DNA of 42,741 bases, taken from assembly GCA_004292745.1 (NCBI GenBank), contig RDXH01000008.1:1-42741 (forward strand), read 5' to 3'. Source of the stretch: Oscillatoriales cyanobacterium. GTDB taxonomy: Bacteria; Cyanobacteriota; Cyanobacteriia; Cyanobacteriales; Microcoleaceae. Positions 1 through 8,122 of this stretch are shown here, one piece after another. Positions within the stretch are counted from its first letter, which is position 1, and the number at the start of each line of letters is the position of its first letter. Both the position numbers and the translations under genes were made by a program. Below the pieces are notes generated by a model, which made no database searches, was not told the origin of the DNA, and was given only the letters and a program-made list of their open reading frames with translations.

Positions 1-657
1 TTCAGAAGTATCAAGAGTTTTCTGCCAAGCATCATGTAATTGGTCAAAGTTGGTAAATTGATACTGTTTAAACAACTGAGGTAATGAAAGGTCAAAAAGT
101 ATTTCAATATGGGCGCGATGGGGCTGAAAAATATTAATATCTTTAATTAAAGTGATTTTTTCTAAAACATCCTTAGAAGTTGCTCGTTTATTAGGGCGGC
201 GGTTAATTATCGACAAAGTAAAATACTCACCATGTCGGAATAAAATCATGATGGGAATATCAGACTGACGGTTAACTTCGCGAGTAATATCGGATAGCTG
301 ACTGCGCGTGTAATCAGTCTCGCGCAACTCAACCGCCAAGAAAATATAAGATTGCAGATAATTTTGATCTATGTTACTAGAAAATCCTAATTGACCATTG
401 GATTTAATCTCATCTTCAGTCAGTTGAAACAAAAAATCAACGGACTTCCATTGAGATAAACTCGCCCGTTGCTGGTTGATTTCCCCAAATCCAAAAGTAT
501 CGATAAAATCTTCAGGGTGATTGCTATCTAACTCAAATTTTCTTTGCGTCGTATATCCTAGGGTTTGGAATAAGAGCTCTAGCTTCTGGGCTGCATTACC
601 CGCAGCTAAATTTTGGATAGATTGCGCGATTTGATCTTTCATCTGTTGTTCATTCAT
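1..657 (-). CDS. Probable restriction-modification/defence protein, N-terminal part (cut by window edge)
   Basis: I read this frame directly. It opens with ATG at 657, the protein starts MNEQQMKDQIAQSIQNLA, and it stays open for 219 codons to the window edge, so the C-terminus is missing. The visible part is soluble, with no signal peptide or membrane segment. It has a region (TLGYTTQRKF..., then ...QSYIFLAVELRETDYTRSQ...) that resembles the N-terminal domain of large Eco57I-type methylase/nuclease proteins, but no catalytic NPPY-type motif lies inside the window. The gene lies downstream of the PLD/SNF2 helicase gene on the same strand. A decayed copy of its first ~25 codons directly overlaps the helicase stop codon, so the two genes were probably once coupled by an ATGA overlap. 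I infer the partner (modification or specificity) subunit of a helicase-based defence system; the family assignment is moderate to weak. Confidence 0.55.
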   Translation of the reverse strand, partial: MNEQQMKDQIAQSIQNLAAGNAAQKLELLFQTLGYTTQRKFELDSNHPEDFIDTFGFGEINQQRASLSQWKSVDFLFQLTEDEIKSNGQLGFSSNIDQNYLQSYIFLAVELRETDYTRSQLSDITREVNRQSDIPIMILFRHGEYFTLSIINRRPNKRATSKDVLEKITLIKDINIFQPHRAHIEILFDLSLPQLFKQYQFTNFDQLHDAWQKTLDTSE

Positions 658-676
658 CTTTAATACTCCTGGACGC

Positions 677-741
677 AGAAACCGGGTTTTTTACGAAAAT
701 ACTGGAGTTGAGGCTTTAACACTGGTAAAAACCCGGTTTCT
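677..741. repeat. Inverted repeat with AGAAACCGGGTTTTT arms
   Basis: The left arm AGAAACCGGGTTTTTTAC (677-694) and the right arm GTAAAAACCCGGTTTCT (725-741) are complementary over 17 bp with one extra T, around a ~30-bp loop. The right arm runs into the 3' end of the HicB-like gene and encodes its last residues (KKPGFYQ). It looks like a dispersed cyanobacterial palindromic repeat. It could also act as a transcription terminator between the two minus-strand genes. Confidence 0.7.
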
Positions 742-907
742 TTGGCATCCTACCAAAAGTTTCGATATGAAACTGGAGTGCAGATTTGACATCAGTTAGT
801 GCTTCTTCGTATGTGTTTCCCTCGCCAACGACAACGCCTTTGATGCCAAGTGGATAAGCAACATAGCCATCAGAATGTTTTTCGACAATGATTTTGATAG
901 TTGACAT
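716..907 (-). CDS. Orphan HicB-like antitoxin (UPF0150 fold)
   Basis: A 63-residue protein starting MSTIKIIVEKHSDGYVAYP and carrying the HicB-type pattern: a beta strand with DGYVAYPLG, then GVVVGEGNTYEEALTDVKSAL and a final helix FHIETFG. HicB proteins of this type bind and neutralise a HicA mRNA interferase and repress their own operon. No HicA-like dsRBD-fold frame is visible on either side, so this copy is an orphan. AGAGG, 6 nt before ATG, supports the start. The last eight residues come from a dispersed inverted repeat, so the natural C-terminus has been replaced. It may be a free-standing regulator or a relic of a decayed HicAB pair. Confidence 0.72.
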   Translation of the reverse strand: MSTIKIIVEKHSDGYVAYPLGIKGVVVGEGNTYEEALTDVKSALQFHIETFGRMPKKPGFYQC

Positions 908-944
908 AGATTACCTCTTTTCAGTAAATAACATTTCGATTTGA

Positions 945-1364
945 CCCCCAATATTACAATCAAAATTTGGGATAGATTAGGCTATTTATCTTTCATATCA
1001 ATTCCGGTTACACTCCTTATGATATAGAGGAGACGGCTTAGCCTTAGTCCCTACCCAAAATAACATTGTAGGGACTAAGGCCAAGCCCATAGGTGTCAAC
1101 TTAAGCCTGAAAGCCTTGATAAATGTCGTTTTTACCTGAGTCCAGATCCCCCTAAATCCCCCTTAAGAAGGGGGACTTTGAGAAGACTCTTGTTCCCCCC
1201 TTCTTAAGGGGGGCTCGTTCGGATCTAGGCTTAATAGTCAAACAGCAGTCTCTGACTGGGTTTGACGTTAAGTTGACACCAATGGGCACTGCCGTCTCCT
1301 CATTTTGGCTAATAATTCCGATGCAACCGGAAACGATATCATCTCTTGTTCATTCATCTTTAAT
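945..1364 (-). pseudogene. Decayed duplicate of the 5' end of the downstream methylase-like gene, split by a MITE
   Basis: Next to the helicase stop codon (GATGAATGA) the minus strand reads ATG AAT GAA CAA GAG ATG, as the intact gene does at 657. After the MITE at 995-1340 is removed, the match continues as AAA GAT AAA TAG and then a further ~40 bp alignable with 590-633 (compare GGGATAGATT with GGATAGATT). The 31-bp core (634-664 against 988-996 plus 1343-1364) has a single mismatch. The copy carries an early TAG and indels and merges into unrelated sequence upstream of the hicB-like gene. It is a non-functional remnant that records the original helicase-methylase overlap. Confidence 0.7.
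995..1340. mobile_element. MITE-like element with TTCCGGTT terminal inverted repeats
   Basis: The left end reads ATATCAATTCCGGTTACA and the right end, on the other strand, GATATCGTTTCCGGTTGCA. Inside, a second inverted pair repeats GAGGAGACGGC and GGTGTCAACTTAA near both ends. A 13-bp perfect hairpin with CCTTAGTCCCTAC arms lies at 1042-1080, and CCCCCTTAAGAAGGGGG-type palindromes at about 1157-1215. No transposase frame is present. The element interrupts the decayed methylase copy, and its ends match repeats at 12114-12293 and 17151-17350. No other gene was seen at 908-1349. Confidence 0.68.
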
Positions 1365-4300
1365 CACCAACCATGTAATTAAATCGAAATCAGTTTTGCT
1401 TGTCACCTGTTTTTTGTGTTCTGGCATTACCGCACCTTTACCAGACTTAAACAAATTACTAGCTAACCGCTTCTTAAAAGTCCGAGTAATCGAATCAACC
1501 GCCCTCTCAAGCAAATCGTTATAAACACTCATATCTTCCCCGTTATTCGTCTGGTTGTCAAACAAATTACACAACGAGTCATAAGCTTGCGCCTGATTCG
1601 CACATAACAACCGAAACATCTCTAAAATCTGCTTAGGTTGAGCAAAACTGAAACGTACTACCTGATCCTCTCTAATATACACCAGAAAGTACGGTTGCAG
1701 AGGATTAACCTGCTCATTTCCCGAAGTATCACCTTTCTGTTTTAAACAAAAAATTACTCCTGGTGCAATTATCGGATTTTCAGACGCTGGTGGAACGACT
1801 GCATAAATACCCAAAGGTGCATCTTCTAGCTGTTTCTGGTTCCTTTGTAAATAATTACTTAGTTCAATGCGAAAGTCATCTAAGGTAAACTCATTGAGGG
1901 CAACGCTTTCGTTGAAATCCTCTAAATCTAATACCTCGTTCTGCAATCGTAATAACTGTTTATCTCTATATTTTAAATCCGTTTGAATTAACTCTTCAAT
2001 TTCATCCGGTTCCAGCAGGTTGTCTTCAAAGGTAGCGGCAATATCTACCAACGCCATCCTTGCTTCTACTCGATTTTTGAGATTGATGTATTTATTTAAG
2101 TCATCAGTAGGCCAGAAATTCACTAACTGTACTGTATGGTTAACACTACCGATACGGTCAATCCGTCCAAAACGCTGAATGATTCTGACTGGATTCCAAT
2201 GAATATCGTAATTAACTAGATAATCGCAATCCTGTAAATTTTGCCCTTCAGAAATACAATCTGTCGCAATCAATAAATCAATCTCTCCATCTTGGGGCAT
2301 AGATGGCATCTTGTCGCGCTTTTTGGAAATGGGAGAGAAATTCGTCAGAATTTGATTGAACTCATTCTTGCCAAATGTGGTTTTATTTCTGCCGGTTCCC
2401 CCAACTAATAAAGCTATGTTAATATTGAGCTTACAAGTTGCGATCCATTCGTGCAATGCCTGATAAAGATACTCTGCTGTATCGGCAAAAGCAGTAAATA
2501 CCAAAACTTTACGGTTAGGTTGATTTTGTTTGTTAATTGTTGGCTGTTTTACCTTGTTTTGAATCAATTTTTTCAATTCGGCTAACTTGGCATCCCGCGT
2601 TTCATCAACCTGCAAAGCTGAATTATAAAGAATCTTGAGTTGTTGCTTATCCTGTGCTAAATCTTTTAACCATTCATCAGTATCAAGATGTGCCATCTTA
2701 AAAGTAAACCTGGAACCAACCTCGATAGCTGCTTGTAGTTCTTCATCATCAATATCTTCAAGATTTAATTGATTAAACTCAATATTCTGGTTTCCATCTC
2801 GAAACTGCTTAAAGGTTTTAATTCGTTGCTGCAAATCGGCAATTTTACCGATAGTCCTTGCCATCGTAATTGCAAAGGATGTCACCGAACTTTCCAGCCG
2901 TTTAAGAAAGTTAACTTTCATCATCCCGATGAGGAAATATTCGCGTACACTCTGCTTAAATCTTTGTCCTGATTTATGTTCGTATTCTTCTTTGTACTGT
3001 GGCAGAACATATTTAGAAGGGTTAAATAATGATAACTGATAGTTAGAAATTTCATCATTCAGTTTGTCGTAGGACATGAACTCACCTTTCAAATCAATTG
3101 TGGGAAAGATGGACAAGGGTTTTATCCTAATTGGGAAGCCGCCTAATCGATCTACAACATCTTTATAATATTTTTGAATATGTTTGCGAGAACGAGCTAT
3201 GGTTAATTCGTCAAGTAGTTTAAAAAACCCAGAATCAAGGGAATTTAATAGTTCGCTAGTTATGCGAATACTCTTTTTTGACCAAGTGGTAAAAGCTCGT
3301 TGAGCGCTAGCTAGAGTATCTTTCAGACTAACTACACCAATTGATGTTTGAAAAGCATCATCCTTGCCTTCAGTGATAAATTCAAGCTGATGTCTTAAAT
3401 CAGTCAGGTTATTGTTGACAGGAGTAGCAGAGAGTAATAAAACCTTCGTTTTAATGCCAGCTTTAATAATGTCATCCATCAGTCGCTCATAACGACTTTT
3501 ACGAATTATATTCCCATCTTCATCTCGCTTACCCTTAGTGTTGTTGCGGAAATTATGGGACTCATCAATTACTACTAGGTCATAATTTCCCCAGTTAAGA
3601 GTCCCTAAATCGGTATCACCGGATTTGCCAGACTCACGACTTAAATCTGTGTGAGATAAGACTGTATAATTAAAGCGATCGCTAACAAATGGATTTAGTT
3701 CACTATTATTCTGTGCGTGATAGATTGTCCAGTTTTCGCGCAACTTTTTTGGACATAACACTAAAACTCTATAGTTCAGGATTTCAAAATATTTAATAAC
3801 TGCTAAGGCTTCATAGGTTTTTCCTAAACCCACACTATCGGCAATAATGCAACCATTATGGCTGCGAATTTTATTAATTGCTCCTATTACGCCATGTTTT
3901 TGAAATTCAAATAAAGTATTCCATATGGTAGTATCAACTAGCTGGTTGCTTTCACTGAACAATCCAGCGTCTTGTTGGTCGGCTAAAAATTTTTCAAAGA
4001 TCTGAAATAGGGTTTTGTAGTAAACCAGTTCTGGGGTGGAGTTAGTATATAATTGTTCTAAATAAAACAACACATCTGCTTTGATATCTTTTACCAGTTC
4101 TTCATTGTTCCAAATTTGGTCAAACCAAACTTTGAAATCATAAGTGTCTTCTCTGCTACTGACGATTAAATTTAATTCAATATTGTTGATATTGTTAGAT
4201 AATCCTAAGCCTTTTATGGTAAAATTAGAACTTCCCATAATCGCGGATGGAACTCGATAAATGGTTGTCGAGCCATCGGGTCTGATGTCCTGTACTTGAT

Positions 4301-4694
4301 TGTCAATATGATAGAGTTTTCCGTGCAAGAAGTTAGACTTTGCGATGGATTTTATCTCTACTTTTTCTCTAATCCAGTCGGCACAATCTTTAGCTAAACG
4401 TTTTTGTTGAAGCTGCTTTTGGAGGGTTAACCCTTCTCGATCGATTAAGAAGGCTTTGGTTTCATTTCTGTGAGGATCGATCACAAAAGTTGGTTCGCCA
4501 AACAGGAATTGTAATTTTTCAATTTTCAATAGCTGTTCTTTCAGATCTTCAAAAGCATAAATTGTAAAATAGGCTGAAACAATTGATAAGCGCGCACCTT
4601 TTTTGATTTTAAATCTTAAAAAGTCACCAACACACCCCCGTGTGTGGTTATCTTTAATGCCTGAATATGATAAGGAAAAAGGAGAGTTTGGCAT
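1350..4694 (-). CDS. PLD-nuclease domain / SNF2-family DEAD-box helicase (defence-type)
   Basis: A 1114-residue protein. Residues 1-210 form a phospholipase-D-type nuclease domain with one complete HKD motif (H124, K126, D131, then GSSN at 154-157). Residues ~265-850 are a superfamily 2 helicase: Walker A GLGKT near 289-293, DESH box at 377-380, SATP at 422-425, the second RecA lobe with LLIATDCISEGQNLQ, and arginine-finger motif QRFGRIDRIG at 840-849. The ~265-residue tail is unassigned. This architecture occurs in bacterial defence islands beside N6-adenine methylases, where the helicase is thought to translocate on DNA and the PLD domain to cut it. The start MPNSPFSL is the first ATG. The stop overlaps a relic of the next gene's start by ATGA. 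Mokosh type II is another helicase+PLD arrangement, but the SNF2-like motifs fit a DISARM/R-M-like system better. Confidence 0.85.
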   Translation of the reverse strand: MPNSPFSLSYSGIKDNHTRGCVGDFLRFKIKKGARLSIVSAYFTIYAFEDLKEQLLKIEKLQFLFGEPTFVIDPHRNETKAFLIDREGLTLQKQLQQKRLAKDCADWIREKVEIKSIAKSNFLHGKLYHIDNQVQDIRPDGSTTIYRVPSAIMGSSNFTIKGLGLSNNINNIELNLIVSSREDTYDFKVWFDQIWNNEELVKDIKADVLFYLEQLYTNSTPELVYYKTLFQIFEKFLADQQDAGLFSESNQLVDTTIWNTLFEFQKHGVIGAINKIRSHNGCIIADSVGLGKTYEALAVIKYFEILNYRVLVLCPKKLRENWTIYHAQNNSELNPFVSDRFNYTVLSHTDLSRESGKSGDTDLGTLNWGNYDLVVIDESHNFRNNTKGKRDEDGNIIRKSRYERLMDDIIKAGIKTKVLLLSATPVNNNLTDLRHQLEFITEGKDDAFQTSIGVVSLKDTLASAQRAFTTWSKKSIRITSELLNSLDSGFFKLLDELTIARSRKHIQKYYKDVVDRLGGFPIRIKPLSIFPTIDLKGEFMSYDKLNDEISNYQLSLFNPSKYVLPQYKEEYEHKSGQRFKQSVREYFLIGMMKVNFLKRLESSVTSFAITMARTIGKIADLQQRIKTFKQFRDGNQNIEFNQLNLEDIDDEELQAAIEVGSRFTFKMAHLDTDEWLKDLAQDKQQLKILYNSALQVDETRDAKLAELKKLIQNKVKQPTINKQNQPNRKVLVFTAFADTAEYLYQALHEWIATCKLNINIALLVGGTGRNKTTFGKNEFNQILTNFSPISKKRDKMPSMPQDGEIDLLIATDCISEGQNLQDCDYLVNYDIHWNPVRIIQRFGRIDRIGSVNHTVQLVNFWPTDDLNKYINLKNRVEARMALVDIAATFEDNLLEPDEIEELIQTDLKYRDKQLLRLQNEVLDLEDFNESVALNEFTLDDFRIELSNYLQRNQKQLEDAPLGIYAVVPPASENPIIAPGVIFCLKQKGDTSGNEQVNPLQPYFLVYIREDQVVRFSFAQPKQILEMFRLLCANQAQAYDSLCNLFDNQTNNGEDMSVYNDLLERAVDSITRTFKKRLASNLFKSGKGAVMPEHKKQVTSKTDFDLITWLVIKDE

Positions 4695-4972
4695 ATTTTT
4701 GAGGTTTTTAGATATTTAGCTATGTTTAATAATGATTTTGTCACTTTTGGGCAACTCTCGGTCGATCGCACAATCGTCGATATCGAAAGTGGCGGGCGAT
4801 CGACTGGAGATGATACGATCGCCATTGGTACTGACTCTGATAGAGCCGATGTGTCTGTAGCTGAGAATTAAATAATCCTATAAATTCAAGCTGAATATAG
4901 ATCCGGGGTCAAGTTGATAGAGAATGAAAATTATACAAAAGCTCGATCGCACATTACCTCTTTAGCAAAAAC
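4695..4972. other. Divergent intergenic region with one short unassigned frame
   Basis: This is the region between the minus-strand helicase gene and the plus-strand SLH gene, so it must hold promoters for both; I could not identify convincing -35/-10 pairs. A 49-codon plus-strand frame (4722-4871, starting MFNNDFVTFG and containing GDDTIAIGTDSD) is open but has no ribosome-binding site and no family I recognise. It could be a fragment of a repeat-rich surface protein. Several GATCG-rich stretches are present. Confidence 0.35.
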
Positions 4973-6589
4973 ATGGCAACACTATACGTCAACTCGACAA
5001 CAGGCTCTGATGCAGCAGCCGGTAGCCAATCATCCCCATTGAAAACTATAGCCCGCGCGATCGGTATCGCCCCCTACGGAACGATCGTTCAGCTAGCCAG
5101 CGGAACTTACAGCGCAGCCAGTGGCGAACAATTCCCCCTAGACATTCCCTCTGGAATCAAAATAATCGGTAATGAATCCAACAAAGGTAGCAGCATTATC
5201 ATCCAAGGAAGCGGCAAATTTGTCAGTCCCAGCGCCGCTGGTCAAAATGTCACTATACTCCTAGGAACCGATGCCGAATTACGCGGAGTAACTGTCATCA
5301 ACCCTGAGATTCGCGGCACCGCAGTTTGGATTGAATCAACTTCTCCCACTGTGGCTAACTGCACTTTGACTAAATCCAAGCGGGAAGGAATATTTGCCAC
5401 CGGCACTGCTAATCCTGCTATTCTCGATAACATCTTTTTGGAAAACTCTGCCGCTGGCGTGATTATGGCTGGTAGCGCTAAAGGTGTACTCCGGCGCAAT
5501 ACCTTTCAAAATACAGGTTTTGGTATTTCTCTACAAGCTCAGTCCGCTCCTTTGATTGTGGAAAACCAAATTTTGCAAAATCGCTCTGGGATTGTCCTCG
5601 CAGGCGATTCACAACCAACTATACGCAAGAATCGCATTGAAAAAAATGTGGAAGACGGCTTGACAGTGGTGGGGAAAGCGATGCCTGATGTTGGTACTGC
5701 TCAAGATTTGGGTGGTAATGTGTTTGTCAATAACGGTGAATTTGACTTGCAAAACGCCACTGGGGTCAAAATTTTCGCCGTGGGAAATCAGATTAATTCC
5801 TCTCTGGTAAAAGGTTTAGTTGAGTTGGGCTCGGTGACACCAACCCCAGCCCCAACTCCCGCCCCAACTCCAACCCCAGCCCCAACTCCCACTCCCGCCC
5901 CAACTCCAACCCCAGCCCCAACTCCAACCCCAGCCCCAACTCCCACTCCCGCCCCAACTCCAACCCCAGCACCAACTCCAACCCCAGCCCCAACTCCAAC
6001 TCCCACTCCTGGCGGCATCAAGTTTAGCGACATCAGCACTCACTGGGCTAAGGATTTTATTGAACGTTTGACAAACATGAATATTATCAGTGGTTTTCCT
6101 AACGGCACTTTTAAGCCGGATCAAGGTTTGACAAGGGCTCAGTACGCTGCTTTGCTGGCGAAGGCTTTTGAACTTGCTCCTCGCCGGGATGCAACTAATT
6201 TTAAGGATGTGGCGGCGGATTTTTGGGCAAAAGCAGCGATCGAAAAAGCTAATCGGGCTGGTTTTTTGACTGGATATCCTGACACCACCTTTCGCCCAAA
6301 TCAGAATTTGACTAGGGCTCAGGCTGTTGTTTCTTTGGTAAATGGTTTGCAGCTTGTGGGCGGAAATCCCAATTCTTTGAGTGTTTACAGCGATCGCGCT
6401 TTCATTCCCAGTTTTGCCACCGCTCAGGTAGCAACGGCCACAGAGCGCAAAATGGTGGTGAATTATCCAGCGCGCGATCGCTTTTCCCCAGCCCGCGACA
6501 TCACCCGTGGTGAAATATCCGCTCTCATCTACCAAACTCTAGTCGCCACCAATCGAGCCCAGCCTGTTAATTCTCCTTACATCGTCTAG
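4973..6589 (+). CDS. DUF1565 / right-handed beta-helix protein with SLH domains
   Basis: A 538-residue surface-type protein. Residues ~1-95 are DUF1565-like ([22 protein letters not shown], the usual opening). Residues ~100-280 are parallel beta-helix repeats ([19 protein letters not shown] and similar), ~290-345 a Pro/Thr/Ala linker, and ~347-402, ~405-460 and ~468-530 three S-layer-homology repeats, the last one degenerate. SLH domains anchor proteins to peptidoglycan-linked polymers and the beta-helix often binds or cleaves polysaccharide, so a cell-envelope glycan role is likely. There is no signal peptide after ATG 4973, and the frame closes with TGA at 4925-4927, leaving no upstream extension. 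The missing export signal is odd for an SLH protein and has no explanation in the sequence. Confidence 0.85.
   Translation: MATLYVNSTTGSDAAAGSQSSPLKTIARAIGIAPYGTIVQLASGTYSAASGEQFPLDIPSGIKIIGNESNKGSSIIIQGSGKFVSPSAAGQNVTILLGTDAELRGVTVINPEIRGTAVWIESTSPTVANCTLTKSKREGIFATGTANPAILDNIFLENSAAGVIMAGSAKGVLRRNTFQNTGFGISLQAQSAPLIVENQILQNRSGIVLAGDSQPTIRKNRIEKNVEDGLTVVGKAMPDVGTAQDLGGNVFVNNGEFDLQNATGVKIFAVGNQINSSLVKGLVELGSVTPTPAPTPAPTPTPAPTPTPAPTPTPAPTPTPAPTPTPAPTPTPAPTPTPAPTPTPTPGGIKFSDISTHWAKDFIERLTNMNIISGFPNGTFKPDQGLTRAQYAALLAKAFELAPRRDATNFKDVAADFWAKAAIEKANRAGFLTGYPDTTFRPNQNLTRAQAVVSLVNGLQLVGGNPNSLSVYSDRAFIPSFATAQVATATERKMVVNYPARDRFSPARDITRGEISALIYQTLVATNRAQPVNSPYIV
5838..6010 (+). repeat. In-frame Pro/Thr/Ala-coding minisatellite
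   Basis: About 170 bp built from 6-bp steps (CCAACT, CCAGCC, CCCGCC, CCCACT) grouped into 12-18-bp higher-order units. They encode alternating PTPAPTP linker repeats between the beta-helix and the SLH domains. The length is a multiple of three, so copy-number changes would alter linker length without breaking the frame. The reverse strand is open in more than one frame simply because of this repeat. Confidence 0.9.
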
Positions 6590-6744
6590 GAGTATGGGAA
6601 GGGGGACAAGGAAGATTTGCAATCAAACTTGAGTCTGCTTTTTTCTCCTCTTCCCCTCTCCCAAGTCTCGATTTCCCAGTACCGAATCGTTTTATGATGG
6701 GATCTTAAGAAATTAAGTAATCATTAAGGTTCAATTGTCAAATT

Positions 6745-7077
6745 ATGGCTACAATTCAATTTTCCCGTGGTATGGACGAAGATTCTGTGCCAGAAGTGCG
6801 TCTAACTCGTTCTAAAAGCGGCAGTCAAGGCACGGCTACTTTTATCTTTGAAAATCCCAAAGCTCTAACTACCAGTACAGAAGACATTACTGGGATGTAC
6901 ATGATTGACGAAGAAGGTGAAATCATAACTCGCGAAGTTAAGGCTAAATTTGTCAACGGTCAGCCTGCTGGTTTGGAAGCTCTTTATTTAATGAGAAGTA
7001 AGGAAGAATGGGAGCGTTTTATGCGTTTTATGGAACGCTACTCTGAAGCTAATGGCTTAGGATTTAGTAAGGCATAG
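6745..7077 (+). CDS. psb28: Photosystem II assembly factor Psb28
   Basis: A 110-residue protein starting [22 protein letters not shown] and containing FIFENPKAL and [10 protein letters not shown], the recognisable Psb28 core, at the family's usual length of ~110. Psb28 binds the cytoplasmic face of CP47-containing photosystem II assembly intermediates on thylakoids and supports photosystem and chlorophyll-protein biogenesis. It is not part of the mature complex. The start is the first ATG. A TATGAT hexamer at 6693-6698 is a possible -10 box but has no good -35. It appears monocistronic: an STRR block separates it from moaB. Confidence 0.95.
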   Translation: MATIQFSRGMDEDSVPEVRLTRSKSGSQGTATFIFENPKALTTSTEDITGMYMIDEEGEIITREVKAKFVNGQPAGLEALYLMRSKEEWERFMRFMERYSEANGLGFSKA

Positions 7078-7083
7078 TTTATG

Positions 7084-7262
7084 GGGTATAGGGAATAGGG
7101 CATAGGGCATAGGGCATAGGGCATAGGGCATAGGTTATTAGTTATTAGTTAGGAGTTATTGGTTATTAGTTATTAGAAATAACTAATAACCAGTAACTAA
7201 TAACCAGTAACTAATAACCAGTAACTAATAACCAGTAACTAATAACCAGTAACTAATAACTT
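7084..7262. repeat. STRR-type tandem repeats (AGGGCAT 7-mer and AACTAATAACCAGT 14-mer)
   Basis: A heptamer array (about six copies of AGGGCAT, 7094-7133) is followed by TTATTAG-type units and then about five copies of the 14-mer AACTAATAACCAGT, ending 8 bp before the moaB start. The TTATTAGTTATTAG stretch near 7160 is complementary to the 14-mer array, so a long hairpin can form. Such short tandemly repeated repetitive (STRR) DNA is known from cyanobacteria. It has no spacers and no CRISPR features. Confidence 0.92.
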
Positions 7263-7269
7263 ATTCTAT

Positions 7270-7776
7270 ATGACGCAAATTCCTCATCCCGATTTATCTG
7301 AAATGACCGTGAATTGTGCTGTTATTACTGTTAGTGACACGCGCTCTGCGGAAACCGACAATAGCGGTGTCTTAATTAAGAAATTGCTGAAAGATGCTGG
7401 TCACTTGGTGGTGGCTTATACAGTTGTTAAGGATGATGCGACGAAAATTATATTGCAAATGCAGGCTGTTTGTGAGCGCGAAGATGTGGATGCGATAATT
7501 TTTAGTGGCGGTACTGGTATTTCTCCGCGAGATACTACTTATGATGTGATGGAGAGTTTGTTGGACAGGATTTTGCCTGGTTTTGGGGAGATTTTTCGGT
7601 TTTTGAGTTATCAAGAAATTGGTTCTAGGGCGATCGCCTCTCGTGCTGTAGCTGGCGTTTATAAAGGCAAGTTAGTGTTTTCTCTTCCCGGCTCTAGTAA
7701 TGCAGTGAAACTGGCGGTGGAGAAACTGATTTTACCAGAATTAGTTCATTTAGTCCAGCAGTTGCGGGGTGGCTGA
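7270..7776 (+). CDS. moaB: MoaB/MogA-family molybdopterin adenylyltransferase-like protein
   Basis: A 168-residue protein of the MoaB/Mog fold. Residues 18-27 read VITVSDTRS and residues 78-90 carry the substrate-binding signature FSGGTGISPRDTT. The C-terminal FSLPGSSNAVKLAVEKLILPEL is also typical. MogA-type enzymes adenylylate molybdopterin before molybdenum insertion; MoaB paralogs are often annotated the same way but may be inactive, and sequence alone cannot separate them. The protein is cytoplasmic. The ATG is preceded by AT-rich tandem repeats with no clear Shine-Dalgarno. No other molybdopterin gene lies in the window. Confidence 0.9.
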   Translation: MTQIPHPDLSEMTVNCAVITVSDTRSAETDNSGVLIKKLLKDAGHLVVAYTVVKDDATKIILQMQAVCEREDVDAIIFSGGTGISPRDTTYDVMESLLDRILPGFGEIFRFLSYQEIGSRAIASRAVAGVYKGKLVFSLPGSSNAVKLAVEKLILPELVHLVQQLRGG

Positions 7777-7956
7777 GGGGTGAAGTTGGTGTTTTGGGCG
7801 ATCGATCGGCTATGAGTACATTTCAGTTCGATCGGGCGATCGATAAGTCGCGCAGCATAACGGCTGATGTCAACCACTAGGATAACTTTTGCGTTCTCCC
7901 CGATCAAGCCTTGCTAGTAGATTGGAGCGATTTTTGATTTTCCAATCATTTAAGGC

Positions 7957-8008
7957 TTGACATCTGTAACTTTATAAGTTACATTAATGGAGTAACCTCA
8001 AAAGTTAC
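7957..8008 (+). promoter_or_regulatory. higBA promoter with two palindromic operators
   Basis: TTGACA (7957-7962) is separated by 17 bp from TACATT (7980-7985), giving a start near 7992. Between the boxes lies a palindrome with arms GTAACTT and AAGTTAC (7966-7982). A second, looser one, GTAAC...GTTAC (7992-8008), covers the predicted start. Their centres are 26 bp apart. This layout suits autorepression by the HigA antitoxin. The distal position, ~115 nt before higB, comes from an intervening STRR block. Confidence 0.68.
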
Positions 8009-8045
8009 AAAAACTGTTATAGCGGTTCTCAAAAAAGTGAGGTAT

Positions 8046-8094
8046 GCCCACGGAACCCTATGCCCTATGCCCCATGCCCCATGCCCTATGCCCA
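8046..8094 (+). repeat. STRR heptamers in the higB leader
   Basis: Five or so ATGCCC(T/C) units, complementary to the AGGGCAT array at 7084, lie between the higBA promoter and higB. Each unit contains ATG. The frame starting at 8060 (MPYAPCPMPYA...) runs without a stop into higB, adding 21 residues, but homology begins only at MIQTFKSK, so the extension is an artefact of the repeat unless translated in vivo. Confidence 0.8.
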
Positions 8095-8122
8095 GTCGTA
8101 CCTCATCTTTCTGAGATTTTAC

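Noticed and set aside
1273-1524. 83-codon plus-strand frame across the MITE end and helicase tail.
   Set aside because: It overlaps the helicase C-terminal coding region and the MITE end and has no family resemblance.
4722-4871. 49-codon frame between the helicase and SLH genes as a gene.
   Set aside because: No ribosome-binding site and no recognised family. It is mentioned only in the intergenic entry.
5788-6535. Three long minus-strand frames opposite the SLH gene (Gly/Val-, Leu/Glu- and Trp/Gly-rich).
   Set aside because: They are produced by the hexamer Pro/Thr minisatellite read in reverse. They have no ribosome-binding site and no family likeness, and a good gene lies on the other strand.
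7084-7262. Regular repeats that could be taken for a CRISPR array.
   Set aside because: The units are 7 or 14 bp and directly adjacent, with no unique spacers and no cas genes nearby.
8060-8122. Upstream start that lengthens HigB by 21 residues.
   Set aside because: The extension is encoded by ATGCCC heptamers and family similarity begins at 8123. It is kept as a possible in vivo variant only in the finding.
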